Origin: Paragorgia papillata
Taxonomy: Eukaryota; Cnidaria; Anthozoa; Scleralcyonacea; Coralliidae
Direction of reading: 5' to 3'
Length of the DNA: 64,000 nt
Assembly: GCA_035771165.1 (NCBI GenBank)
Contig: JAWNZC010000472.1
Location: 308,001-372,000, forward strand
Shown: in pieces, positions 49,352-60,100 of the stretch
How the letters are laid out: every line of letters begins with the position of its first letter
Numbering within the stretch: the stretch's first letter is position 1
The notes under the pieces: model-generated
What the model was told of the DNA's origin: nothing
What the model saw: only the letters and a program-made list of their open reading frames with translations
The model's database searches: none
Position numbers and translations under genes: made by a program

Positions 49352-52300
49352 ATGGCGACTCGGATAGGTCGTGTACTTTTTTCTGCCAAGAATAAAACAA
49401 ATATTTTGTCTTGTCGAGTAACCTTTACTCCTTTATTCAATGGACTAGCTACTCGAGGATTTGCAAGTGATTCAGGGGGAAGTAATAGGGGATTTTGGGA
49501 TTCAATTATGGGCAGTGGAGTGGACTCGAGAAGTGGTGCTCATTCCACTATATTGTCACAGGATCAAACTCTTTACGAGTTTCAATGTAAGTTTTGCGTT
49601 CTATTTCACTCCTGGTTAAAAATATTGCGCTTTTGGTTAATTTACTTAAACAGTTAGTTTTGGTGTTTTTCCGCATGTGTAATTTGCTTTGTTAATATGT
49701 TGTATTAATACTGTATGTATGTATGTATATATATATATATATATATATGTAGGGCCTTGCACACAGCTTACTATATAATGTCTTACATCTAACTCAACCT
49801 ACATTCAAACAGTGGCTCAGTAGTTGAGTGTCATTGGTGATCCGAAAGTTGTCAGTTCAAATTCTGGTTTTGAGTATTAAAAATAGCTTGAATGACAATT
49901 TTACACAAATATACATGTACAGCACATCTCTTGTCTTATGACATGATTTCTCAGTTTATACATAGTCTACAGTAGTGTCAAAAATGTTGATAGTATGTTG
50001 TTGTTTTTTATTAATTGTGTAGTTCATCATTTGAAGCCGGATCGAATGAAAGACTACACTGAATTAGTGTAAGATAGTCACTCACTATTACTAAAATAAT
50101 GTCTGTATTTTAGTCTGTAAAAGTGCTGTATTTCTGGGTATGTCCAGGGGTGTATGGGAAGGGGGGTTTGGGGGTCCTGGGTGGTCCATGGACCCCCCCA
50201 GTTGATGTTCCTGTCGCACCCATTCGGTGCATTTTTTGGTCAATTCAGTTGGGTCATTTTGAATATTTTTGCTTTTAAAATATTAAATGTATACAGTATA
50301 ACTCAAGAAAGTTGAAGAATCCATAAATATACTTGAATGATACACTTTGCTGGCTGTCTTTTAGAGTTAAGAGTTTGGGGTCAGGCCAGTGGGTGAAGTG
50401 TCATTCGTGGTCTGGGGATGACTCGTCAAATGTGGTGGACTCCCCAGGTCTTCCCAAACCAATATGCCCCTAGAGGCCTCTGTTCAAGAGTGAAGGCTAG
50501 GGCACTTAATTCATTACACTTTGGGCTAGTTAAGAGAAAAATTGATTGCCTGAGTTGTGATTTACCAGTATGTTTTGAAATAATGGTTATAGGTCTTCTG
50601 AACTACCAAGAATAAGTAAAGATAGTGAATTTCCTGCAACACTTCTTGGTAGTTGGACAACATTATATGGACCTTTGGATAGTGCTGGTAGGTGAGGGTA
50701 AGAATGCCAAACTTTACAAAACGATTGCGTTGTTGACTGTTTGTAATACAGGTAGTGGTAGCAGTCGTGGGATGGACATCTGCAGGTTAGAGAACTGGGA
50801 GCTAACCCCCATTGAGCCTAAGGCTGCTTCAGAATGGAAAAACCGTTCAGTAATTAAACTGAAATTAAACTGAGCTTCAATCAAATCTAAATTTCCCCAT
50901 TATGCTGTCGAGCCTTTCCAACATTTCCAAACAGTTTGAGCTCAGCTCTGGGAAGTCCACTCTAGGAAGGTACCAGTGTACTTGAGAATCAGTGAGTTCT
51001 CTATATAACTAGAGTGATATCTTTGTGGTGGACAATGTGCCAGGCATGTAGACCTGAAGTATGTATAGTTCCAGTCTTCTACGCAGTCTGGTCAAGTCTG
51101 ATTTGGTCAAAAGACCGTGTAGAAGACTGGAACTATACCTACTTCAGGCCTACATGTCCACCATGTTTGACTTCAATCTTTGCCCGGTCAATGAACAGCA
51201 GATATCACTCCAGTTATATACAATTATAGAGCTCACTGACTTGGACCTAGAGTATATCATATGTGATGTACATTTTCTCTACAGATGTCTTTTTCAAGTA
51301 TACTTTGTTTTTGTGTGTTTTAAAGTTTATTTCATCACATTTGCAGTTCATTTATGGGTTTACAAAACTGGCTATGAAGATGTTAGTAAAGCTAAACATT
51401 ATCTCCAGACAAATGAGGTAAAGATACTGTAAAGTGTAAATGTATAACTATTGCTTACATGGTACTATGTACAGTATACCTGTATGGGGACCGTCCATTT
51501 AGTGTGTATTCACCAAGGGGAGGGTCCCTAAATACATGTACATACAAGAGTATATATATATATTCCTTTTTTTAGAAATTTGTAGCATTTGCAAATGAAA
51601 GAGCATCAATGCTTCACAAGCGTCACAATCAACTTCTTCTTGGGTTTAGCTTCTGGGATGAACCCAAACTACGGGACTCCAAAAACTTGTATGAACTAAG
51701 AACGTATTACCTCAAGGTAAATGTTGGACCAGTGAGTTCATAGAAAATGAAAAGAATTTGTAGTTAATTTGACTTTCTCTTTCTTGTCAGCCAGGAACTC
51801 TGATCGAGTGGGGCAACAACTGGTAAGATTATGTTACTGTAACATCAGATCTTTCTGAAGAGAAGGGAAGAGAAGGCATGAGAAGGGAAAAGAAGAGAAA
51901 AGAAGGAAAGAGAAGAGCAGGAAATTAGCCCACGATAAGCTTTGTTTGGTTTTAAATATCACTGTCCAACATTTCAAACTATGAAAAAATTAGTTACCAT
52001 AAGCTGCACAGAAACACGGCCTTCTTTTTTATAGGATAAATGCCATTAAATATCGTCAAAAAATAAACGAAGATGTTGGAGGATTTTTCACTCAGATTGG
52101 AGAATTATACGTTGTTCATCACCTTTGGGGTATGTTTTATAATACCTGGAAAATAATTATGCCCATGCTCAATTGTTTTATTGTTTAAATCTATTTTTTG
52201 TTATTTTGCATTTGTTTGTTGCTTGTAAAATAGCCTACAGCAACTTAACTGTAAGAAAGCAAACCAGAGAAGCTGCATGGGATAGTCCAAATTGGTCAGA

Positions 52301-52588
52301 TTGTGTGGCCAACACAGGTAAGAATAATATATATCAAATAAACTTAAATAATTGACTTATATATTTTAATTTTTGACTGATTATTGCAATAACTTGTTAC
52401 AATACAAACTTGTGAAGAATTTGTTGCAGGGTTGTCTTGACAAGTCAGAGCAAGCTGTGTAACACCACAATGTAGTAATAGTAATGACCATTCAACCTGA
52501 AGATGTTCTTTTTAATTTTTTAGTTCCCCTAATAAGGAAAATGGATTCCAGAATAATGATGCCTTTCAACTTTTCTCCACTCACCTGA
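49352..52588 (+). CDS. NIPSNAP: NIPSNAP family protein (mitochondrial)
   Basis: Nine coding exons: 49352-49586, 50023-50068, 50593-50687, 51347-51417, 51576-51716, 51791-51822, 52035-52129, 52234-52317, 52524-52588. All phases join and give 287 aa, matching NIPSNAP1/2 length. NIPSNAPs are mitochondrial proteins that recruit autophagy machinery when mitochondria are damaged; the biochemical activity is unsettled. The N-terminus is rich in R/K/S with no acidic residue in the first 35, as expected for a mitochondrial targeting sequence. Conserved words are [73 protein letters not shown] and [12 protein letters not shown]. Intron 3 holds a MITE and intron 1 a SINE-like repeat. Confidence 0.95.
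49795..49900 (+). mobile_element. tRNA-derived SINE-like repeat in NIPSNAP intron 1
   Basis: 'cagtggctcagtagttgagt' resembles an A box and 'gttgtcagttcaaattctgg' a diverged B box. Confidence 0.45.
50985..51240. mobile_element. MITE copy in NIPSNAP intron 3
   Basis: Inverted termini 'cagtgagttctctatataac' and complement, with inner 'gtagacctgaagtatgtata' and complement. Homologous to 45955-46190. Confidence 0.75.
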
Positions 52589-53210
52589 AAAAAATTATTA
52601 CCAGTGTGGCAGCAAACTGATTTTGCCTATGAAAACATCAAGAAATACAGTCTGTGGTATAGTCTGTAGACCAGTCTGAGGTGTGACTAGTTGTGCTACT
52701 GACCTATCTACTCAAAAAGCCCATTCTTCAATATTGTCTTCAATGGTGATCAAAATTATTCCCTTATAGATGTCAGAAATGACACCCAAAAAAAAAAAAG
52801 AAACATGTGTACAATACATTGTAAATTAGTGAGAGATTGGATCTTAAAACTCCAATAAATCAATGAAACTGGTTAAATCGAAATTGGATTATTGTAGTCA
52901 GTGTGGTGGTTTTCTCAGTATTATGGGTTGATTGGAAAATCTATTGAGTTTAAAATATGGAGCCTATTTGAGTAAGTGGTATTCATATATTTCTGGAGGC
53001 ATTGGTATAATTTTCTCCTTTACAAAAGTTGTAAAAGTTCAAAATAGGATTTTTATAAAAATATGTTTTCTCAATGCAATACAAGACATGTTTTCGTCAC
53101 GATTCTACACTCGAAGAAAATATTACAAAATTACATCCGTTTTATATGTACAAAAAGTATATGTATTGAATATTTACAAAATGAGATATGGTAGTATTAA
53201 TTAACCATTA

Positions 53211-53650
53211 TAGTCTGGTATACAGTGTTATGAAAACTGCTCCCATAGGATTTTCATGCTAAAGTTGATTTTTTCCTTTTTTTTGTTGACTAGATGTCAA
53301 ACTATCAGAAAATGATGGGGTTCAAATTTTCGACCTTTTGATATACATGGGGGTTGAGAGCTCAAAAAATTTGAACTGCATTTTCTGATAGTTTGATGCC
53401 TAGTCAACTCAAAAAAACTGAAGAAAGAAACGAAAATCTACTTTAGCATGCAAATCCTACAAAAGCTGTTTTCATGACACTTCATACCACACTATTTGGG
53501 CTAGGGGATCAAGGTCAGGAAAAGTCTTCGAGTCACTCCTATTAGCCAAATCTCTGACCGCTCAACCCCCCCCCCCCCCCTGTGTATTAAAAGTTTTTTT
53601 CAACTTTAGCACGAAAATCCTATGGGATTGCACCTTATACCACACTATTA
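53211..53650. mobile_element. Foldback element, two right ends
   Basis: The left arm 'tagtctggtatacagtg' with 'aggattttcatgctaaag' pairs with the right arm ending near 53492. A further right-end copy ('ttagcacgaaaatcctatgg' to 'taccacacta') ends near 53648. The inner hairpin is 'gactagatgtcaaactatca' and complement. Confidence 0.65.
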
Positions 53651-54019
53651 CTGTAGAGGGTATTTTCAGTTGACTCACAGGACTAGGTCAGAGTCTGAAT
53701 ACTATCAGGACAGTATCTCCAACCTTATTAATAATTTTTGAGGAATACCAGTACACAATTCTAAGGAAATTAGTACCATGTTGGTGGTTTGAATATTGGA
53801 GAAAGAAATTACATAGATTACTGTGAACTTTCATTTCACCTCAATTTTCTCATAAAATATATAATTTATACAATATATTTGTTTGAAATTGCTATATCAC
53901 CAGGATGTCCAAACACCTTCAAATTTCTTCAAAACCTTGACTTAGCATTGGTTTTCAACAACTTGGTGTTTGGATAATCTGATAAAATACATCTCATGTA
54001 TATATATGGTATAAATTAT

Positions 54020-54622
54020 AGACCATGTTACAAGAGGCAATTTTTCTTGCAATGGTAATATTTTTGCTGAAAAAGTAGGATTTCCAATGTATTGTGTATA
54101 CAGTCAAGTTGTAGGGAGAGCTGGAATGGAATTACCTAATATTAGTTCATGATCACCTTGGTTTTCTCTGATGTACTGCGGTTGTTTATTTATAATAATT
54201 ACTCCCAACCACGCATAAATCAAGTTAATGCCCCAGGCTAATATATACTAGCCTGGGGCAATTAACTTGATTTATGCGTGGTTGGGAAAATAAGGGTTAA
54301 CTTACCAATGGTCACAAATGTGATAAAGGATTTATCATCACAAGTAACTGAAGTGTTTTTTAGACAAACTCTGTGATAATGAACTCAGTATCTCAGTTTT
54401 CTTAGGCAACCTCAGTGATCTTGAACTAAGTAGGTTACATGTAGTTACCTCAACTTCGGTAACTATGTAAGTTATTTACCTCGGCAATTCAAGCCTCAGT
54501 AAATAACTGACGTAGTTTACCTCGGGGGTTTGGTAACTATTTTTACTTATACTTACAGTAGGAGTTAGTTACACAAGGCAATTAATGTAAATAATTTGGG
54601 GGGAAAATTGCCTCCTGTAACA
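54020..54622. mobile_element. Composite inverted-repeat element with a near-perfect hairpin
   Basis: Outer ends 'tgttacaagaggcaattttt' and complement 'aaaattgcctcctgtaaca'. Inside, 54207-54288 forms a hairpin with arms of about 38 bases ('cccaaccacgcataaatcaa' and complement). A third palindromic block around 54420-54540 uses 'agttacctc' and 'gaggtaa' words. Confidence 0.7.
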
Positions 54623-54667
54623 GCACCATTTAATAGTTCTGTATTACATTGTCTTCTATTGGAGTTT

Positions 54668-57600
54668 TCATTTCTTTGGCAAAATGATTTGATAACTAAA
54701 ATAATTATGATCATGCATTGCTAACTTATTGACATGTGTTTCTTTGCTTTCATCATTGTCAGGGTTGTCACATTTTGTAGAAATTGACACATCTGGGATG
54801 TGTTGGAGCAGTTTCTGGGTGTCATTCAATACAATATCATTGGTGTGTTTATTTTGATATGTTTTATCAGATTTTGCATCACTCAAACTAAAGACATTGG
54901 AAATGATACACAAACCTGGCTCATTTGCACTTGCTGCAGCAGCATCTTCCCCACTTTCAAATGTCTCTGCAAGCAAAGTATCTGAAATTTTTGGCACTTG
55001 ACCAACTACTGTTTCTGTAGAACTCTTAGGGGATGTAGGTTCAATTCGCTGGTTGGAACCACTTGATTCAGGAACAGTTTTGACAGTGGCAGCTTCTTTA
55101 TAGGTTTGGACAGTGGGTGGAAGTTTTGAAGGAACTGGTTTCTTGTTGAACATCTTATTCGAGGTAATGCTTCCCACACTTTTCAAAGTAACATTGATGC
55201 TTGACGAAGTGGGTATTCGAGACAGAGTTCGTTGTTCTTGACCAACTGATGCTTGTTTGTCTTCTGTTTCTGCCACATCAAGTAGAACAATTGTGTTGTT
55301 CTTATCCTCCAGGTTTCCATTGCATTCACCAACTTCTACAACAGCTCCGACATCTTCCACAGGAGGCACCCTGTTCACAATTGGTGACTGTAAGGTGAAT
55401 TTCCCAGCAGATGTCCACTGGGTTGGTTTACTGATTGCCGTCACTGATCCTTGCTTGGTCAAATCCCCCAGGTTACTTGCCTGGCCTAGTTTTATAATGT
55501 GACCAGGTAGGCAGCTTACAGTGGTGACTTGTCTTGGCTTTTTCAAAGCCAGAATTCGACTCACCATATCCATACCAGCTGCTGTACGTGGTATCTTCAG
55601 GGTTATTCCTCTACCAGGAATATTTAAGGTTGCACTGGTGGTAGGTTGATCTGATTGATTTGGATTGTTCAAAGCCATAGGCACTGACTGGCTTGATACT
55701 GATACACTTGTTGGTTGATTGGTGATTTTAAAGGGTGTGGTTTGACTTGGATTATTTGCACCAACAGCTTGACTTGTTGTGTAATTGGGTGTCACTTGAA
55801 ATGGCTCTGATGTGAGTTGATGTGGCTTGCTTACTGTTGTAGGAACACTTGTGGTTTGATTAAATCTGCTTTCTGCAGCTTCACTCAGTTTCTTCACGTT
55901 TGACAAGCCAATTGTAATTGGCCTTGTGTTGCTTGTGGCCATTACTCGAGTAGTATTGAAAGGAATTTTCACACTTGTAGCTTGACTTTTCTCACCTGTG
56001 ACTTCATCTTGACTTGGCTTGTTGACAGGTTTAACCAATCTGGTATAGCTTGTCTTGGTCATAGCCACATTTGGACTCACTTGAATCTCTTCTTGACCAC
56101 TTCTGGCAACTTTCGGTGATTTGGGATTGGTTTCTGAGAAACGCTCTTGTACTACATTGTGACGATACTTTTTATACAAATTCATAAGCTTCCTTTGGCC
56201 ATCTGAAGGGGTCTTTTTCACCACACTTTGGTCAAAGTCCTTTCCAGACAGCTCTTTCCATCGTTTCTTCAACTTTGCATTCTTCACTTCCAAGGTCTTC
56301 TTCATGGCAGTAAGGAGAATATCCTCGGAATTGAGTGATGGGATGAGCTTGATTGCATGTTCCAAGATCCATTGCTTGCTCGCTCTTTCATTGTCCGGTG
56401 TGGCCTGCGAGGTATTAACAACGCGTCGTAGTTCAGCAAATGATTCATGCAATTGTCCCCGTCGTTTCTTTTCACTTGTTCGATGATGCTCACTCTTGCT
56501 TTTTGGTCGCTTTGCATACTCTTTTAAAGGCTTGGATTTTGACTCGGTTGCACTCAGATCCCTTGGAGGACGGGAAGTGACAGCAATAGCTCGATGGGGG
56601 AACCTTTGTGCAAAGTTTTGATGCATTTTAATGTCAGAAGCAGTGGTCTGAATGCAGGTATCAATGAGGCCCTCCCTCGCAGAACTGGGAGACACAATGA
56701 TATCACCAGGGGGGTGGAGCTTGCATGTTGTTACACATGATACATTATAACTTGGAAACATAGACCCCCACAGAGGACTAACCTTTTTCGCTTCAACGAT
56801 TCGACAGGGATTAGCACAACACATTTTACATTTCTTCCTCCTCTTCAATTTCCCTTTGCTGTCATGGCCATGTGTTGGTTGTTTGACCGTAAAAGGATCC
56901 ACATCATCTCGCTTTTCTTCAGGATTTTGAATACTGTTTTTAATAAACTGTGCTGAAGATGAATCATTGTCAATGGTACACACGTCAAGATAAGTATTCT
57001 CTTCTGAGTCAGATATGATTATTGTTGAACCATCCGAGTCACTAGAAGAGTAGATAGTCCCACCCTGAATGGGATTGTCAATTTGCATATGAGGAAACCG
57101 TTTTCTTTTCTTTTTGGGCAACGAAGCTCCATTCTTTGATACAGTTGTGGTGTGAGTTGTGCTTTTAACATAACGACCATCCAAAACTGGGGGATTTAGT
57201 CGTTTGAGGCGATCTAACCCAGACTTACTCAATGGGCTTGCAACCTTTCCAGAATACCTTGGAGGAATTTTCCCAGAATGCCTTGGAGGAATTTTCCAAG
57301 AATGCTTTCGACCAATATTCCCAGAATTCTTTGCGGAAAAATTTCCAGGATGTGTTGTGAAATTCTTCCCAGCAGGCTTAGCGGGACCACTATTACTAGT
57401 TCCCATACCCCCGCGGTTGGGTGTCTTCCCGAATTCTGTCAGAGTTGGGTTTGCGATATTTTTCTTTGGCTTTTTGGCTGTGGTCGGCAATATCGGCGCC
57501 GGGCTGGTTGATTTTCGTTTTATTGGTCCATCCAATGGGCTAACTTGCTCGGTCATTTCTTGTTCGAAATTGTCGAAGTCCTCGAGCGTGAACGCAGACA

Positions 57601-58096
57601 CGAAGACAAAATTTTGTATTTTATCGAACACTACACGTTTGTCGTTTTTTCTCAATCTCTTCTTATGGCGCCACAAAATGGACTTTTTCTTGCTCCGGGT
57701 AGCTCCTTTCACGACTTTTGAACGGGCTTTCGGTTTAGCACGAGACGCGGCGGGAACGGCGCCATTGTTTGCCTTCATATTAACACCAGCAGCAGTCTTC
57801 TTCAGCGAGGCATTTCGAGGATTCGAGCGACGTTGCTGAGCCGTCTGTTTCACGTAATGATCCATTTCGTCTGCCCTCTCGAAGGCCACAAACTTAAATC
57901 CATCGAGTTCGTCGATTTCTGGCTTAGCCATGGACGCTTCGAGCCCAACAAGACGAGACATATCCTTCGAATGCTCTACCGCGTGGTCGACAGTCACCGA
58001 ACTAGCAGAGCACCGCGGGCGACGAGTACCGGCATTCCATACGAACCCCAAATCACGCTTTATTAATCTCACAACCAATTGCGGACTGCTGAGCAT
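54668..58096 (-). CDS. Large Myc-type bHLH protein, intronless
   Basis: Open frame of up to 1142 aa. The true start may be an internal Met (residue 46 MSRLV or 56 MAKPEID), because the first 45 residues look unlike the rest. At about 530-595 there is one bHLH: basic part SEHHRTSEKKRRGQLHESF, then a loop and helix 2 (WILEHAIKLIP). The basic part has H, E and R spaced as in CACGTG-binding group B factors (Myc/Max/MGA class). The remainder is low in hydrophobics and rich in S/T/P/K, so probably disordered. A Cys cluster (CKMCCANPC) lies near 425, and imperfect PPRHSGKIPPRYSGK repeats near 270-295. It is likely a nuclear regulator. I cannot assign it to a named family. It is head-to-head with FKBP6. 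Confidence 0.8.
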   Translation of the reverse strand: MLSSPQLVVRLIKRDLGFVWNAGTRRPRCSASSVTVDHAVEHSKDMSRLVGLEASMAKPEIDELDGFKFVAFERADEMDHYVKQTAQQRRSNPRNASLKKTAAGVNMKANNGAVPAASRAKPKARSKVVKGATRSKKKSILWRHKKRLRKNDKRVVFDKIQNFVFVSAFTLEDFDNFEQEMTEQVSPLDGPIKRKSTSPAPILPTTAKKPKKNIANPTLTEFGKTPNRGGMGTSNSGPAKPAGKNFTTHPGNFSAKNSGNIGRKHSWKIPPRHSGKIPPRYSGKVASPLSKSGLDRLKRLNPPVLDGRYVKSTTHTTTVSKNGASLPKKKRKRFPHMQIDNPIQGGTIYSSSDSDGSTIIISDSEENTYLDVCTIDNDSSSAQFIKNSIQNPEEKRDDVDPFTVKQPTHGHDSKGKLKRRKKCKMCCANPCRIVEAKKVSPLWGSMFPSYNVSCVTTCKLHPPGDIIVSPSSAREGLIDTCIQTTASDIKMHQNFAQRFPHRAIAVTSRPPRDLSATESKSKPLKEYAKRPKSKSEHHRTSEKKRRGQLHESFAELRRVVNTSQATPDNERASKQWILEHAIKLIPSLNSEDILLTAMKKTLEVKNAKLKKRWKELSGKDFDQSVVKKTPSDGQRKLMNLYKKYRHNVVQERFSETNPKSPKVARSGQEEIQVSPNVAMTKTSYTRLVKPVNKPSQDEVTGEKSQATSVKIPFNTTRVMATSNTRPITIGLSNVKKLSEAAESRFNQTTSVPTTVSKPHQLTSEPFQVTPNYTTSQAVGANNPSQTTPFKITNQPTSVSVSSQSVPMALNNPNQSDQPTTSATLNIPGRGITLKIPRTAAGMDMVSRILALKKPRQVTTVSCLPGHIIKLGQASNLGDLTKQGSVTAISKPTQWTSAGKFTLQSPIVNRVPPVEDVGAVVEVGECNGNLEDKNNTIVLLDVAETEDKQASVGQEQRTLSRIPTSSSINVTLKSVGSITSNKMFNKKPVPSKLPPTVQTYKEAATVKTVPESSGSNQRIEPTSPKSSTETVVGQVPKISDTLLAETFESGEDAAAASANEPGLCIISNVFSLSDAKSDKTYQNKHTNDIVLNDTQKLLQHIPDVSISTKCDNPDNDESKETHVNKLAMHDHNYFSYQIILPKK

Positions 58097-58708
58097 AAAG
58101 AAGAATTGTTTCTATTCCCAATAGAATAATCTGCTAACTCCCAAACCACTTTCCTAAACTTTCACCTTTCCGCCATGCCGGTTCGACTAAAATTTCGCCT
58201 TGAAAACATGTGATGGCGACACGTGGTCGGGAACTTTTAACCCGGGAATAATTTTTTTCTGTACCGCGAAATAGGCGATTAAAATGGCGGGGGGAAATAT
58301 AAGGCAACTAAAAGTTGCTCAAAATAGTTACGTAACCAACTATTTAACAATAATTTCAAGTTAAATTATACATTTTAAAAACAAATTTGTGAGGCAAACC
58401 GGGTTTCGCCAAAAATAACGCTACCGCTAATTTTCCGTGATTTAGAAAAATCGAGTGATTGGAAAACTGGGTACCATACTAGCGCCCAATCTCCTGGAGA
58501 GAACTCTGTTTTGGTTTTATATTATATTGATCGCACAATATTAATTCGCACGTGCTGTATTTTAGCTGTGTTTGCACCTCGGTTTGCACATATTTGTACG
58601 AAGTTTTTGTGGAATCGATTAACAAGGCAGATATTTCGTTGAGAATCCCACACAATTGGTAGACGAGCGGCGAAGTAAAGCTACTAAATTCGCAGTATTT
58701 AATAAAAT
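58097..58708. promoter_or_regulatory. Presumed bidirectional promoter, bHLH gene / FKBP6
   Basis: The 612 bases between the two start codons are without repeats or coding frames of note, unlike most non-coding sequence in this window. That is consistent with a shared promoter. Confidence 0.4.
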
Positions 58709-60068
58709 ATGGAAGCAGTCGAATCGCTTGAGGAAGGGAGGTGTTTCGAAGCGAGTTTAGCTGTAAGTTTTTCGTTGCTTTGTAAAAACCTGAGAACTGA
58801 TTACTGGACATGTCTTTTAAAACCGTTTTGTTATATTTTTGAAGACTTCAACAAAGCCCGTTGTCACTTTAACTGACGGATTTGAAGTGAATGAACTTCA
58901 AGATGGCGTTAGCTTCCAAGTAAAGGAGAAGTATCTTGATAATGATGATGGTGAATATTGTCTTTTACTACCATTTGCGATCAACCGTTAGGCGTGAGAG
59001 TTAAAAGGCGTTTGTTTACGTTTCAAACGTGCATGTTTAACTGGAAAATTTTAGGTTTCAACAATACCCCAATCAATCAACCTGTCAAAAAATGGCATGT
59101 GATTCATCAAGCTATTGTTAAAACGTCAAAATTTTCCAGTTAAACGTGCACGTTTGAAACGTAAACAAACGCGTTTGAACTCTCACGCCTAATGGTTGAT
59201 CGCAAATGGTAGTAATAATATGTTTATATATTATTGGGGTGGGAGGGTGGGGGGGGGGATGAGAAGGGGGTGGGGGTTGAGAAGGGGGTGGGGGTTTATG
59301 ATAGGGGGGATTGTATGAGGGTAAAAGGGCTGGTGTTTTTTCAAAAAAGTAGGTTAATAATTAGTGTCACAAAGAATTTTGTTACGTCCAAAAATGTTGG
59401 AAATGGCATTTCAGGTACTTAAAATTTTAACACTCCCCTCCCCCCCCCCCCCCTATCCCATCCCCCACACACCTGCACCCCTTGTGTGAGATTTAGGTTC
59501 AGGCATTAGGTATGTTTCGGGTGAGGTTCTATTCTTTTCCATACATCAAGAGGACACATCTTCAGAAGAGTGTGCCTTGTTGCGTGTTGAGATTGTTACA
59601 TCATTGTTATACTTACGTATTGTTTACAAATACAAATATATCATTATATTTCTAACCTTACTATACAAGGTTTGCTTGGTCCCACAGTCACTTTATATAT
59701 TTATACCAAATGGTACACTGGGTGAAAGATTACAAGTTTTCATAATCATGGTCTTTTGACATTAATTTTATCCTTCAATTTAGAAAATGGCAATCAATGT
59801 TTCTTTGACACTGAAGAGCTTTTTCAACAATTAAATTATGAATGTATTGATGGTAAAACTGATTCTGATTCTGACACCAATGATAGTGATGAGGTATGTA
59901 AGAGTTACGAGGATGGAGGCTTTATGCCAGATACATACCCCGAGGGGCTACTAGGCCCCAAGGGAATGTATCTGGCATAAAGCCGACATCCGAGGTATAT
60001 AACTTACTTATTTAATAGTTGAAGAGGTTTTCTAAATACATCAATTACCAAATGTGGCTATGCATCGT

Positions 60069-60100
<32 letters not shown>

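Larger units (their letters stand above)
52589..54667. other. Intergenic, tail-to-tail NIPSNAP / bHLH
   Basis: No coding exon is recognised. It contains the two inverted-repeat elements listed separately. The remainder is AT-rich. Confidence 0.5.
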
